Of a stretch of 7,911 bases of DNA, positions 1 to 6,862 are shown piece after piece. The translations under genes and the position numbers were made by a program. The notes below the pieces were generated by a model. That model worked only from the letters and a program-made list of their open reading frames with translations, did no database searches and was not told the origin of the DNA. Position 1 is the first letter of the stretch; each line of letters begins with the position of its first letter. Origin of the DNA: Gammaproteobacteria bacterium UBA1119 (GTDB lineage Bacteria; Pseudomonadota; Gammaproteobacteria; Pseudomonadales; Azotimanducaceae); NCBI GenBank assembly GCA_002313255.1, contig DCBA01000045.1, positions 8,544 through 16,454 on the forward strand. The letters are read 5' to 3'.

Positions 1-744
1 CTCCGATCGCTGGACTGCCTTCTTCGAGTACGAGTCGACCTACGAACAAGCGCGGTGACGCGTTATCCAACTCAAGTTTTCTGTCGGGCAAGAGCCTCGG
101 CGCGATAAGCCAAAGGTAGGCGCATCCCGCAAGACTCGCGATACAGGCAGGCAAGGCAAAATCGAACATGCTGAATCGAACAGCCCCCAGATCGGCTGCG
201 ATAGAAACGACCAATAGATTGGTCGACGTTCCGATGGTTGTTGCCATCCCGCCGACGAGGGTGGCGAATCCGACGGGCATTAAAATGCGCGAGGCGGAAG
301 ATCCTGTCCGCAAGCACACACTGATCAAAATAGGCAGAAATAAAACCACGATCGGCGTGTTGTTAACGAAGGCCGACAAGACTCCGCCGAGGATGAGCGT
401 TACAAATAAAGCGGCAGATGGGGCCGCGCTCCAGAATTTGGCGAGGTATCTCCCAATCGGCTCTGGCGCACCGGTCACCACCAGACCTTGGCCCACGACC
501 ATGAGGGCGCAGACGGCCACCAACGCCTCGTGTCCCAATCCATAAAAAAAGCTGACGGTTTAAGGTCACCGAACGGAAAGATCGCGAAGCCCGCAGCAAG
601 TACCGCGAGCAGTCCAAAGCTTGATATTTCGAGCGGATATCGGTCCCGCGTAAACGCCCAGAGAGCGAGAACAGTCAGAGCCATGGCGCCGAGTGCGTGT
701 AAATTGGGAACTTGCGGGAACATCATCAGCGGTAACGCTGCCAC
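1..744 (-). pseudogene. SLC13-family permease, frameshifted and cut by the window edge
   Basis: This is the N-terminal part of an inner-membrane SLC13/DASS-type transporter, the family of sodium-coupled sulfate and dicarboxylate carriers. The start is probably GTG at 744, because an in-frame stop lies three codons upstream. Residues 1-67 read in one frame. At the T7 run (544-550) the conserved protein moves to the -1 frame and stays open to position 1, giving at least 248 residues. In that second frame I read the two family hairpin motifs, FVNNTPIV (about 126-133) and IGTSTNLLV (about 171-179), between hydrophobic helices. From about residue 230 the text resembles the start of a TrkA-C (RCK_C) domain, common in the middle of this subfamily. 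Without recoding, only an 89-residue fragment would be made. The gene starts 19 bases after ybbP, so it is probably cotranscribed. The family call is firm; the substrate is unknown. Whether it is a true pseudogene, a base-call error or a recoded gene is open. Confidence 0.85.
544..550 (-). other. T7 homopolymer at the frameshift point (possible -1 slippery heptamer)
   Basis: Read on the minus strand, the zero frame is GCT TTT TTT ATG, so the run is divided T TTT TTT. That is the X XXY YYZ register of a -1 ribosomal slippery site. Slipping back one base gives GCT TTT TTT TAT GGA, which restores the conserved frame (A65 F66 F67 Y68 G69). One added T by polymerase slippage would do the same. I see no Shine-Dalgarno-like stimulator 10-14 bases upstream and no clear strong stem just downstream. 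The run is certain; a recoding role is speculative. Confidence 0.35.
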
Positions 745-763
745 ATGAGATCAAGCCTGCGGA

Positions 764-3271
764 TTAGAGGTCACGTAAAATGGTCGCGGGCGGTGTGCTA
801 ATTAGCGAGCGCGTGCCCAAATAGCCTACCGTGACGACAATCAAGGCACCAATAAGCGGACCCACTAGCCAGAACCACGGCCTTGCTTGATAGGACATCT
901 CAAAGACTTGGGACTCCAATGCATAGACGGTGATTTCAGCGCCAACGACGGCAACAACTCCGGCGAACAGTCCCAGGATAGCGAATTCGCTCGCGAGCGA
1001 TCCCGCGATGAGTCGACGCGACCCACCCAGCGTTCGGATTAGGGCATGTTCTTTCATGCGCTGATCCCGGCTCGCTTGAATGGAAGCAATGAGCACAAGG
1101 GCGCCGGCCCCCAAGACAAGAAACAGAATCAACTCGACGGCTTGAGTGACACGGGAAACAATTTGCTTTACTTGGTTAATCAGTTCATCGACCTCGATGA
1201 CAGTAATGGTGGGGTATTTACTAAGGATGTCATTAAGGAAGCGCTTGCGATCGGGAGAAAGATAGAAGCTTGTCATAAAGGTTGCTGGCACGTCGGCTAG
1301 CGCGGCCTCGGAGAATATGATGAAGAAATTAGGCCGCAAGCTGTCCCACTCAACGGTGCGCACATTAGCCACTTTTGCCACGACCTTAAGGCCACCGAGA
1401 TCAAACGTTAACTGGTCGCCAACTCCCAATCCCCAACCAAACGCGTACCCCTGCTCGATCGAGACGAGGGATTCTTGAGTGTCGCTGGGCCACCAGGAAC
1501 CGGCGATCATTTTGTTGTTCGGTGGAAGTTCGCTGGTCCAGGTGAGGTTACGTTCGGATGATAAACGAGGGCTACCGCGATCTGCTGAGCGACTCCGTCG
1601 TTGATAATCGCGAACCGGGACACCGTTCACAGCCTCGATACGGCCACGCATCATGGGAAAAAGCTTCCCGTCATAGTCTGTGTGCTCTTCGAGAAGCGAC
1701 TGCATCGCACCGACCTCGTTGCTCGTCACATTCATAACGAAATGGTTCGGTGCATTTTCGGGAATTTGTTGTCGCCATTCGTCGATGAGGGACGTCCGTA
1801 TCAACACCAAGATGAGTAGCAACATAATAGCGAGACCAAAGATCATGATCTGGGCAACGTTTTCTCGCCGACGACGTTGCAACCCGGCGAGTGCAAGCCG
1901 CCAAAGACTACCCGCTTGCATTCCGGCTAGGCGTCCGCCACGTAGTAATAATGTCGCGATGACGCCGAATACCAGACACACCAAACAACCGCCAGCGAGT
2001 GCCCAGAAGGTCAGCCACAAACTGTTGCTGTACCAAACGAGAAGTATCAACGCACCGCACGTTCCGAGCCCATAGGTAATGAGGCCAGATGTGGTTGTGA
2101 CGTTGAGTTCACGCCGGACGGCGCGCATTGGCGATATGTTCTTGAGTGCTAATAAAGGAGGCAGTGCGAACGCGATGAGGCAAATGAATCCCGTCGCAGC
2201 GCCCAACCAAAGCGGGCGAGCGCTGGGCAAAGGCAAGTCGGTCGGAAGATAGGTCGCGAGCAGTTGCACGATTCCTAAGTGAATGCCGGTGCCGAGCAAT
2301 AGACCTAAAACCACACCAACCACGCCTAGAACCGTGAGTACGCCGAAGTATCCCCATTGGATTTCATTCGGGGTGGCGCCTAATGTTTTCAGAACGCTCA
2401 CGTGATCGTAATGACGCTTTGCGTACCGGTTCGCCGAGAGGGCGACCGCGATGCCGGCCAAGATTACGGCAAGCAGCCCTCCGAGCAACAAGAAGCTCTC
2501 GGCTCGATCCAGCGCTGAACCAATCGATGGGCTCGATTCTCGGATGCTTTGCCAACGATAGTTGCCACTTGCCATAAATTGATCGCGAAATCGCTCTCGA
2601 TACTCATTGAGCGCGCGGTCGTCGCCGGCGAGGAGGAGTCGGTATCCGATGCGGCTTCCTGGTTGTATAACCCGGGTTGCGGGCACGTCGGCCAGCCGCA
2701 TCAACACGCGAGGTCCGAGATCAAATAAGCTTCCGCCGCGGTCGGGTTCGGACGTCAAGACGCGAGATATTTTTAGTTTTTCATAGCCGACCTGAACGAA
2801 ATCTCCAAGTACCACACCGAGTGAAGGGAACAAACGTGAATCAAGCCAAACCTCCCCGCGCTCAGGGACGGATTCCGTGGGACGATCGGTGGTGAAAGGT
2901 TGATCGGATATTCGCAAGGTACCTCGCAATGGATAGGTTTCGCTTACTGCTTTGACGCTCACTAACTGGTTGCGGCCAGCGGACGTCTCGGCGTACACCA
3001 TCGACGGGAACGACAACGTGTCGGAGATGGCCAAGCCTTGAGAAATCGCTGCAGCACGAAATGAATCTGGAATGGGCTGACTACCGGAAAGGACCCGATC
3101 GGCAGCCAAGAAACTGGTCGATTCAGCCAGCAACGCCTGTTGGAGCCGATCAACGAATAGCGTGATTGCGCTCACCGTACCCACAGCGACGAGCAGGGCC
3201 GCAAGTAGCAGTCGCAGTTCCCCAGCACGCCAATCGCGAGCGACCAGTCGCAGTATTAAACGAACGTTCAT
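764..3271 (-). CDS. ybbP: FtsX-like ABC transporter permease, YbbP family
   Basis: This is the membrane subunit of a YbbA-YbbP-type ABC complex, related to the LolCDE and MacB mechanotransmission transporters. It has 835 residues, close to E. coli YbbP (about 800). About ten membrane segments can be read: 20-42, 259-281, 308-335, 354-376, 396-417, 420-444, 472-492, 711-733, 757-784 and 799-819. Two large soluble, presumably periplasmic, domains lie between them (about 43-258 and 493-710). FtsX-like blocks occur twice, each with a cytoplasmic coupling segment, VLKTLGAT near 293-300 and LIRTLGGS near 744-751. The ATG at 3271 overlaps the ybbA stop as ATGA, which implies translational coupling. 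The frame is intact. The transported substrate is not established for the family. In E. coli this gene pair also lies divergent from tesA, which supports orthology. Confidence 0.92.
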   Translation of the reverse strand: MNVRLILRLVARDWRAGELRLLLAALLVAVGTVSAITLFVDRLQQALLAESTSFLAADRVLSGSQPIPDSFRAAAISQGLAISDTLSFPSMVYAETSAGRNQLVSVKAVSETYPLRGTLRISDQPFTTDRPTESVPERGEVWLDSRLFPSLGVVLGDFVQVGYEKLKISRVLTSEPDRGGSLFDLGPRVLMRLADVPATRVIQPGSRIGYRLLLAGDDRALNEYRERFRDQFMASGNYRWQSIRESSPSIGSALDRAESFLLLGGLLAVILAGIAVALSANRYAKRHYDHVSVLKTLGATPNEIQWGYFGVLTVLGVVGVVLGLLLGTGIHLGIVQLLATYLPTDLPLPSARPLWLGAATGFICLIAFALPPLLALKNISPMRAVRRELNVTTTSGLITYGLGTCGALILLVWYSNSLWLTFWALAGGCLVCLVFGVIATLLLRGGRLAGMQAGSLWRLALAGLQRRRRENVAQIMIFGLAIMLLLILVLIRTSLIDEWRQQIPENAPNHFVMNVTSNEVGAMQSLLEEHTDYDGKLFPMMRGRIEAVNGVPVRDYQRRSRSADRGSPRLSSERNLTWTSELPPNNKMIAGSWWPSDTQESLVSIEQGYAFGWGLGVGDQLTFDLGGLKVVAKVANVRTVEWDSLRPNFFIIFSEAALADVPATFMTSFYLSPDRKRFLNDILSKYPTITVIEVDELINQVKQIVSRVTQAVELILFLVLGAGALVLIASIQASRDQRMKEHALIRTLGGSRRLIAGSLASEFAILGLFAGVVAVVGAEITVYALESQVFEMSYQARPWFWLVGPLIGALIVVTVGYLGTRSLISTPPATILRDL

Positions 3272-3939
3272 GGGACGGTCCGGCCCTCGGCAAGAGTCAT
3301 CCGTCGATCACAACGACTAGCTAGTGACTCATCATGGGTAACGAGAACGAGGGTCGTATGTTCCTCTCGGTTTAGTTCGAACAGTAGATCCGCGATCCGG
3401 GCGCCCGTGGTTAAATCGAGGTTTCCTGTCGGTTCATCGGCAAACAGAACACGCGGTCTTGAGGCGAACGCTCGGGCCATAGCGACGCGTTGTTGTTCCC
3501 CGCCTGATAATTGACGCGGATAGTGTGTGGTCCGTTCGGCGAGACCCACTCGTTCTAGGTACCTGGATGCCGCTTGCATCGGTTCGGGATCGCGACGTAG
3601 TTCGGCCGGGAGCATCACGTTTTCGAGCGCGGTTAAGCTATCAATCAATTGGAAGGTCTGGAAAACGAAACCGACGTAACGACCCCGTGCCTTTGCGCGT
3701 TCTTCCTCTGACATTGCGGTGATCTCTTCGCCGTCTAAATGAACGGTCCCTGATGTCGGTAGGTCCAGGCCCGCCAAGAGTCCCAGGAGTGTTGTTTTTC
3801 CCGATCCGGACTGTCCGAGGATGGCGACCGCTTCGCCAGAATTGATTTCGACGTCGACGCCATCCAAGATCGTAAGCAACCCCTCTGCGGTTGGGACGGA
3901 CTTGACTAGCTTGTTTGCACGGAGAATTGGTGTGGCCAT
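3268..3939 (-). CDS. ybbA: ABC transporter ATP-binding protein, YbbA family
   Basis: This is the cytoplasmic ATPase partner of the adjacent YbbP permease, a protein of the LolD/MacB nucleotide-binding group. The 223-residue product has every expected motif: Walker A GQSGSGKT (42-49), Q-loop Gln94, signature LSGGEQQRVAMARA (144-157), Walker B VLFADEP (164-170) with the catalytic Glu169, D-loop Asp175 and switch His202. I place the start at the ATG at 3939 (MATPILRA), which matches the usual N-terminus and length. An upstream in-frame ATG at 3981 would add 14 residues and overlap the tesA signal-peptide region. An AAGG lies about 11 bases before the chosen ATG, a weak ribosome site. It is first in the minus-strand operon, and its promoter must lie inside tesA. 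Confidence 0.93.
   Translation of the reverse strand: MATPILRANKLVKSVPTAEGLLTILDGVDVEINSGEAVAILGQSGSGKTTLLGLLAGLDLPTSGTVHLDGEEITAMSEEERAKARGRYVGFVFQTFQLIDSLTALENVMLPAELRRDPEPMQAASRYLERVGLAERTTHYPRQLSGGEQQRVAMARAFASRPRVLFADEPTGNLDLTTGARIADLLFELNREEHTTLVLVTHDESLASRCDRRMTLAEGRTVP
3921..3924 (+). promoter_or_regulatory. GGAG ribosome-binding site upstream of tesA
   Basis: GGAG lies 7 bases before an in-frame GTG at 3932 and 13 bases before the ATG at 3938. The spacing suits the GTG better, so TesA may start two residues earlier (M-A-M-S-L-R). The site lies inside the ybbA coding region on the opposite strand. Confidence 0.45.
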
Positions 3940-4570
3940 GTCACTTCGGCCCTTGGTGCTTCTGGCGTTCGTGTCATTCATATCGATCGCGAGCGCTGCG
4001 AGTGAAAGGGTACTAACGGTTGTCGTGATGGGCGACAGTATCAGCGCCGCATATGGGATTCAACGCGAGCAAGGTTGGGTCGCACTTTTGGGCCAACGAC
4101 TAGGTCAGTACTCAAGGGCGACAAATGTCGTTAACGCCAGCCTCAGCGGAGAGACCACGGCCGGTGGACGGGTTCGGATGATGCGGATTCTCGAATCACA
4201 CAAACCGGACATCGTCATCCTTGAGCTGGGCGGCAACGATGGGCTTCGTGGGTACCCTGTCGCGTCTATTCGAGAAAACATGGAAGTCATGGTGAAACTT
4301 GCCCGGGACCACGGCGCTGCGGTCATCATTCTTGGCATGGCTATTCCTGCCAATTACGGCCCCCGGTACACAAACGCTTTTCGAGCGGTATTTATAGAAA
4401 CGGCAATGGACACGGACAGTCAGTTGGTTCCCTTTCCTGAGGGCATTGCAACTGTCGACGAGTTGATGCAAGCCGACGGCATTCACCCCAATGCAAAGGC
4501 TCAGTCAAAGCTGCTGGACAATGTATGGCCTGTCCTAAAGCAGGTACTGGATAGTCGGTCGAAGGGTTAA
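3938..4570 (+). CDS. tesA: Multifunctional acyl-CoA thioesterase I / lysophospholipase L1 (SGNH hydrolase)
   Basis: This secreted esterase hydrolyses acyl thioesters, lysophospholipids and some ester substrates in the periplasm. With the ATG at 3938 it has 210 residues, similar to E. coli TesA. A signal peptide is visible: a short basic start, a hydrophobic core to about residue 18, and an Ala-Ser-Ala cleavage site near residue 20. All four SGNH blocks are present: GDSIS with nucleophile Ser34, the ASLSGET block with Gly71, ELGGNDGLRG with Asn100, and ADGIHPN with Asp180 and His183. An in-frame GTG at 3932 is an alternative start, and the frame stays open back to 3821, but sequence before the signal peptide is unlikely to be translated. 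The gene diverges from ybbA with overlapping start codons and converges on trhO, 45 bases after its TAA. Confidence 0.95.
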   Translation: MSLRPLVLLAFVSFISIASAASERVLTVVVMGDSISAAYGIQREQGWVALLGQRLGQYSRATNVVNASLSGETTAGGRVRMMRILESHKPDIVILELGGNDGLRGYPVASIRENMEVMVKLARDHGAAVIILGMAIPANYGPRYTNAFRAVFIETAMDTDSQLVPFPEGIATVDELMQADGIHPNAKAQSKLLDNVWPVLKQVLDSRSKG

Positions 4571-4615
4571 TGGCTAGAAAGCGGCGTTATCGGAAGGCGT
4601 CAATTTTTTCGATAG
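4571..4615. other. Short convergent gap between tesA and trhO
   Basis: These 45 bases separate the two convergent stop codons. A T6 run (4604-4609) follows tesA, but the bases before it do not form a good GC-rich stem, so I do not call a terminator. Only a weak ATCGGAA/TTTCGAT pairing spans the T run itself. Confidence 0.4.
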
Positions 4616-5566
4616 CTACTCCGGTGTATCTAAATGAAGCCCTGGTGAAACTTGCTGGAGAGCACCAACGTGATGATGACCCCCTGTGCGTGCGAGTGAC
4701 TCTTGGCGTTCGCGTTCGCGAAACCCGTCCTTCTGCTTGGTGCTGGTTTCGTTGATGCAGCGAGGACAACTGACGCCGAAGAGATAATGTTTTGAGCGTT
4801 TATCGCTGGCCGAGATGGGTCGACGGCAAGCGTGGCATTGATCGTAGGTTCCTTGACGAAGATTGCTGTCGAGAGCAACGCGCTGATCGAAGACGAAACA
4901 CTCGCCGGACCAGAGATTGTCGGCGTCAGCAACCTCGGCTAAATAGTTCAGAATCCCGCCGTCTAGCTGATAGACCTGGTCGAATTCTTGTCCAGTGAGG
5001 AATTGAAATGCTTTTTCGCAGCGGATCCCGCCGGTACAGTACAGTGCCAGTTTTGAGTCGGTCGAGGGGTCGAGCTCACGTTTGACGAATTTGGGAAAAT
5101 CTCGAAACGATACGGTGTTGGCGGGAATCGCGTTGGGAAATCCGCCGATCTCGGTCTCGTATTTGTTGCGGGTGTCTATAACCGTGACTTGGGGCGAGTC
5201 GATGAACGCGTTCCACGCTTCCGGAGCGATGCGAGGACCTGAAGCGCTTGACCGTTGATATTCCCGGCCGAAACTGACGACTTCGGGTCGTACCCGAACT
5301 TTGAGACGATCGAAAACTACGTTGTCGGCACGTGACGAGGACCACTTGCAGTTGAGGTTCTTGAAACGCACATCGGTGCCCAAATCGACAATAAAGGTTT
5401 CGAGGCTGTGACGCGTGTTTGCAGCGAGGGTCGCGTTGAGGCCCTCGGGTGCGATCAACACGGTGCCCACAAGCCCATGCTGCTCACAAAGGGAATTTAT
5501 TGTGTGGCGCAGCGCCTCGGGCTTCGGGACGACGACAAAACGGTAAAAAGTGACAACACTCGGCAT
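4616..5566 (-). CDS. trhO: Rhodanese-like tRNA uridine 34 hydroxylase TrhO (YceA family)
   Basis: TrhO makes 5-hydroxyuridine at wobble position 34 of certain tRNAs, in an oxygen-dependent and prephenate-independent route in the cytoplasm. The 316-residue product has an N-terminal acylphosphatase-like region with FYRFV and GTVLIAPEGLNATLA (to about 100), then a rhodanese domain (about 115-215) containing VIDTRNKYE and the active loop CTGGIRCEKA with catalytic Cys177 and the conserved Cys183. The family's C-terminal cysteine region follows: CHAC (244-247) and CPRC (267-270), spaced like a metal site. The tail after residue 275 is charged and low in complexity. It is shorter than E. coli TrhO (350 residues). 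The ATG at 5566 lies 15 bases after the bolA stop, so the two are probably one transcript, with trhO second. Confidence 0.93.
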   Translation of the reverse strand: MPSVVTFYRFVVVPKPEALRHTINSLCEQHGLVGTVLIAPEGLNATLAANTRHSLETFIVDLGTDVRFKNLNCKWSSSRADNVVFDRLKVRVRPEVVSFGREYQRSSASGPRIAPEAWNAFIDSPQVTVIDTRNKYETEIGGFPNAIPANTVSFRDFPKFVKRELDPSTDSKLALYCTGGIRCEKAFQFLTGQEFDQVYQLDGGILNYLAEVADADNLWSGECFVFDQRVALDSNLRQGTYDQCHACRRPISASDKRSKHYLFGVSCPRCINETSTKQKDGFRERERQESLARTGGHHHVGALQQVSPGLHLDTPE

Positions 5567-5581
5567 TTGCGTCCAATTTTT

Positions 5582-5890
5582 TCAGCTATCGCCACCCAAG
5601 CAGGGCGGTGACATCGGCGCCTCGCCGAATCGTTCTTCCCAGTCCGTACGGGTGTAGGCGTGAATCGCAAGGGCGTGGACTGGTCCACGCAACTCGTCTT
5701 CGAGTAAGCGGTTGACCATCCGATGTCGGGCAACCCGCCCAGCATCGTTAAATTGTTCGGTCACAATGACGACTTTAAAGTGAGACTGAGAACCGTCTGG
5801 TACATTGTGATTGTCGCTTTCGTTGATAACCTCGAGATGCAACGGTTCGAGTGAGCTCAATTTACTTTCTATTTGCTGCTGGACGTTCAC
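5582..5890 (-). CDS. bolA: BolA family protein
   Basis: BolA proteins partner with monothiol glutaredoxins to bind or transfer iron-sulfur clusters. E. coli BolA also acts as a DNA-binding regulator of cell shape in stress and stationary phase. From the GTG at 5890 the product has 102 residues (E. coli BolA 105). Visible family features are ESDNHN (24-29), SHFKVVIV (36-43), the helix motif RHRMVN (55-60) and HALAIHAYT (72-80), which holds the invariant His77. The C-terminal SPPCLGG with Cys97 matches the SPPC tail of true BolA rather than the shorter IbaG type. A TTG at 5896 would add two residues, but the ribosome site lies only one base from it and seven bases from the GTG. The gene leads a bolA-trhO unit and diverges from yaaA. 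Confidence 0.93.
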   Translation of the reverse strand: MNVQQQIESKLSSLEPLHLEVINESDNHNVPDGSQSHFKVVIVTEQFNDAGRVARHRMVNRLLEDELRGPVHALAIHAYTRTDWEERFGEAPMSPPCLGGDS

Positions 5891-5897
5891 ATCCAAG

Positions 5898-5905
5898 CCT
5901 CCCTT
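5898..5905 (-). promoter_or_regulatory. Strong ribosome-binding site that fixes the bolA start
   Basis: The minus strand reads AAGGGAGG here. The distance to the GTG at 5890 is 7 bases, which is ideal, while the TTG at 5896 would be only 1 base away. This decides for the GTG start. Confidence 0.75.
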
Positions 5906-5925
5906 GGCAGAATCGCGGTGCTTTT

Positions 5926-5939
5926 AGCTGCGCGCAGCT
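5926..5939. repeat. Perfect 14-base palindrome in the bolA leader
   Basis: The sequence AGCTGCGCGCAGCT is its own reverse complement. It lies 36 bases upstream of the bolA start and 84 bases upstream of yaaA. It could bind a dimeric regulator, or form a 5-bp hairpin with a CGCG loop in RNA. The T-rich TTGATTTT that follows on the plus strand is too weak and misplaced for a terminator. The palindrome is certain; its function is unknown. Confidence 0.4.
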
Positions 5940-6010
5940 TGATTTTACCGTGCATAGCATCTCAGCAGCACCCTCATTAAAATAAGGTCGTTTGAGTCAC
6001 CGTTGCGACC

Positions 6011-6014
6011 GAGG
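6011..6014 (+). promoter_or_regulatory. Ribosome-binding site of yaaA
   Basis: GAGG stands 8 bases before the GTG at 6023 and supports that non-ATG start. Confidence 0.65.
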
Positions 6015-6022
6015 AAAAAATC

Positions 6023-6799
6023 GTGCTGGCTGTCTTATCTCCTGCAAAAACACTTGATTTTGACGAGGTTGCGCAATCGCAGAAGAGCTCGGAGCCGCGA
6101 TTTGTTGCGCAGGCGAATGAGCTAGCCACCCACCTGCAATCATTTTCGTCGGCGGATCTTTCGGACCTGATGGGTGTAAGTGCCAAGCTCGGTGAATTGA
6201 ATGCAGATCGATTTGGTCACTGGGGCAGCGACGCCGCTCCTCAAAAACAGGCGATTTTGGCATTCAAGGGCGACGTCTATATGGGTCTTGAGGCATGGAC
6301 ATTCGGAGCAAGGGAACTTACGTCCGCGCAACGTCGGTTAAGGATCCTCTCTGGGCTTTATGGCATGTTGCGACCGCTCGATATGATCCATCCATATCGC
6401 CTAGAAATGGGAACCCGACTTCAAATCAACCGGGCTGGAAGCCTCTATGATTTCTGGGGCGCGTCGATCACGGACTCGATCAACGACGACCTCAAGAATC
6501 ATCGCAATAGGATTCTCGTTAACTTGGCGTCGAACGAGTATTTCGATTCGCTAGATACCAAAAGCATTGACGCGCGAATCATCACGCCGGTTTTTAAAGA
6601 CCTGCACAAGGGTAAGTACAAATTCCTCAGCTTTTATGGAAAACGGGCGCGCGGACTCATGGCGCGCTACCTGGTTCAGCATAAGGTCGAGACGGTCAAG
6701 GCGATTAAAGCATTCGCCGTCGACGGCTATCGGTATAGCGAAACCGAGAGTCGAGACAATAATCCGGTATTCCTCCGCGACGCGCCAGCAGCGGCGTAA
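6023..6799 (+). CDS. yaaA: Peroxide stress protein YaaA (DUF328)
   Basis: YaaA is a cytoplasmic protein that in E. coli is induced by hydrogen peroxide through OxyR and limits damage caused by free iron; a DNA-binding fold has been reported for the family. The 258-residue product has the same length as the E. coli protein and carries its blocks: LSPAKTLDF (5-13), AILAFKGDVY (77-86), LSGLYGMLRPLD (109-120), PYRLEMGTRL (124-133), LVNLASNEYF (165-174) and SFYGKRARGLMARY (203-216). The start is the GTG at 6023, which gives the family-typical MLAVLSPAKT terminus and has a GAGG 8 bases upstream. It diverges from bolA and converges on terC. I could not make out an OxyR site in the upstream gap. Confidence 0.95.
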   Translation: MLAVLSPAKTLDFDEVAQSQKSSEPRFVAQANELATHLQSFSSADLSDLMGVSAKLGELNADRFGHWGSDAAPQKQAILAFKGDVYMGLEAWTFGARELTSAQRRLRILSGLYGMLRPLDMIHPYRLEMGTRLQINRAGSLYDFWGASITDSINDDLKNHRNRILVNLASNEYFDSLDTKSIDARIITPVFKDLHKGKYKFLSFYGKRARGLMARYLVQHKVETVKAIKAFAVDGYRYSETESRDNNPVFLRDAPAAA

Positions 6800-6851
6800 C
6801 CACCCGACCCCAAAGATTCAGTCGGTAATCGAGTGGAACCGAGACGGGTGG
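6800..6851. repeat. Nested inverted repeats in the yaaA/terC convergent gap
   Basis: CCACCCG directly after the yaaA stop (6800-6806) pairs with CGGGTGG (6845-6851). Inside lies a second pair, TCGGT and ACCGA, separated by 11 bases. In RNA from either strand this could fold into a two-part stem between the convergent gene ends. There is no run of T after the stem on either strand, so a classic intrinsic terminator is not supported. Confidence 0.3.
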
Positions 6852-6862
6852 AATCAATCAAA

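Larger units (their letters stand above)
5891..6022. other. Divergent intergenic region between bolA and yaaA
   Basis: This 132-base stretch must carry the promoters of both divergent genes. It holds the bolA and yaaA ribosome sites and a perfect palindrome (5926-5939). I could not find a convincing -35/-10 pair on either strand. The minus-strand sequence GCTATGCA (5951-5958) partly resembles a sigma-S type -10 element, which would fit a bolA gene, but no matching -35 is seen. There is also an AT-rich ATTAAAATAA patch at about 5976-5985. Confidence 0.4.

Noticed and set aside
72..317. Minus-strand frame of 81 codons rich in Arg
   Set aside because: It reads the SLC13 gene out of frame; the true frame here gives the conserved transmembrane text with the GTSTN motif.
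168..545. Plus-strand open frame of 125 codons
   Set aside because: It is antisense to the conserved SLC13 coding frame, has no recognisable family and no ribosome site of note.
1680..2075. Plus-strand open frame of 131 codons
   Set aside because: It lies antisense inside ybbP, which is intact and conserved, and the predicted peptide is a basic, low-complexity shadow.
3902..3930. TTGACT as a -35 box for tesA
   Set aside because: The hexamer 17 bases downstream (AATTGG) is not a -10 element, and transcription would start at or beyond the start codon.
4601..4610. T6 run after tesA as an intrinsic terminator
   Set aside because: No GC-rich stem immediately precedes the run.
4570..4755. Small plus-strand frame starting at a TAATG overlap with the tesA stop (61 codons)
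   Set aside because: The stop/start overlap is suggestive of coupling, but most of the frame is antisense to the trhO 3' end, no family is recognised, and the start context shows no clear ribosome site.
5939..5967. TTGATT as a -35 box for yaaA
   Set aside because: At spacings of 15-17 bases, the corresponding -10 positions do not resemble TATAAT.
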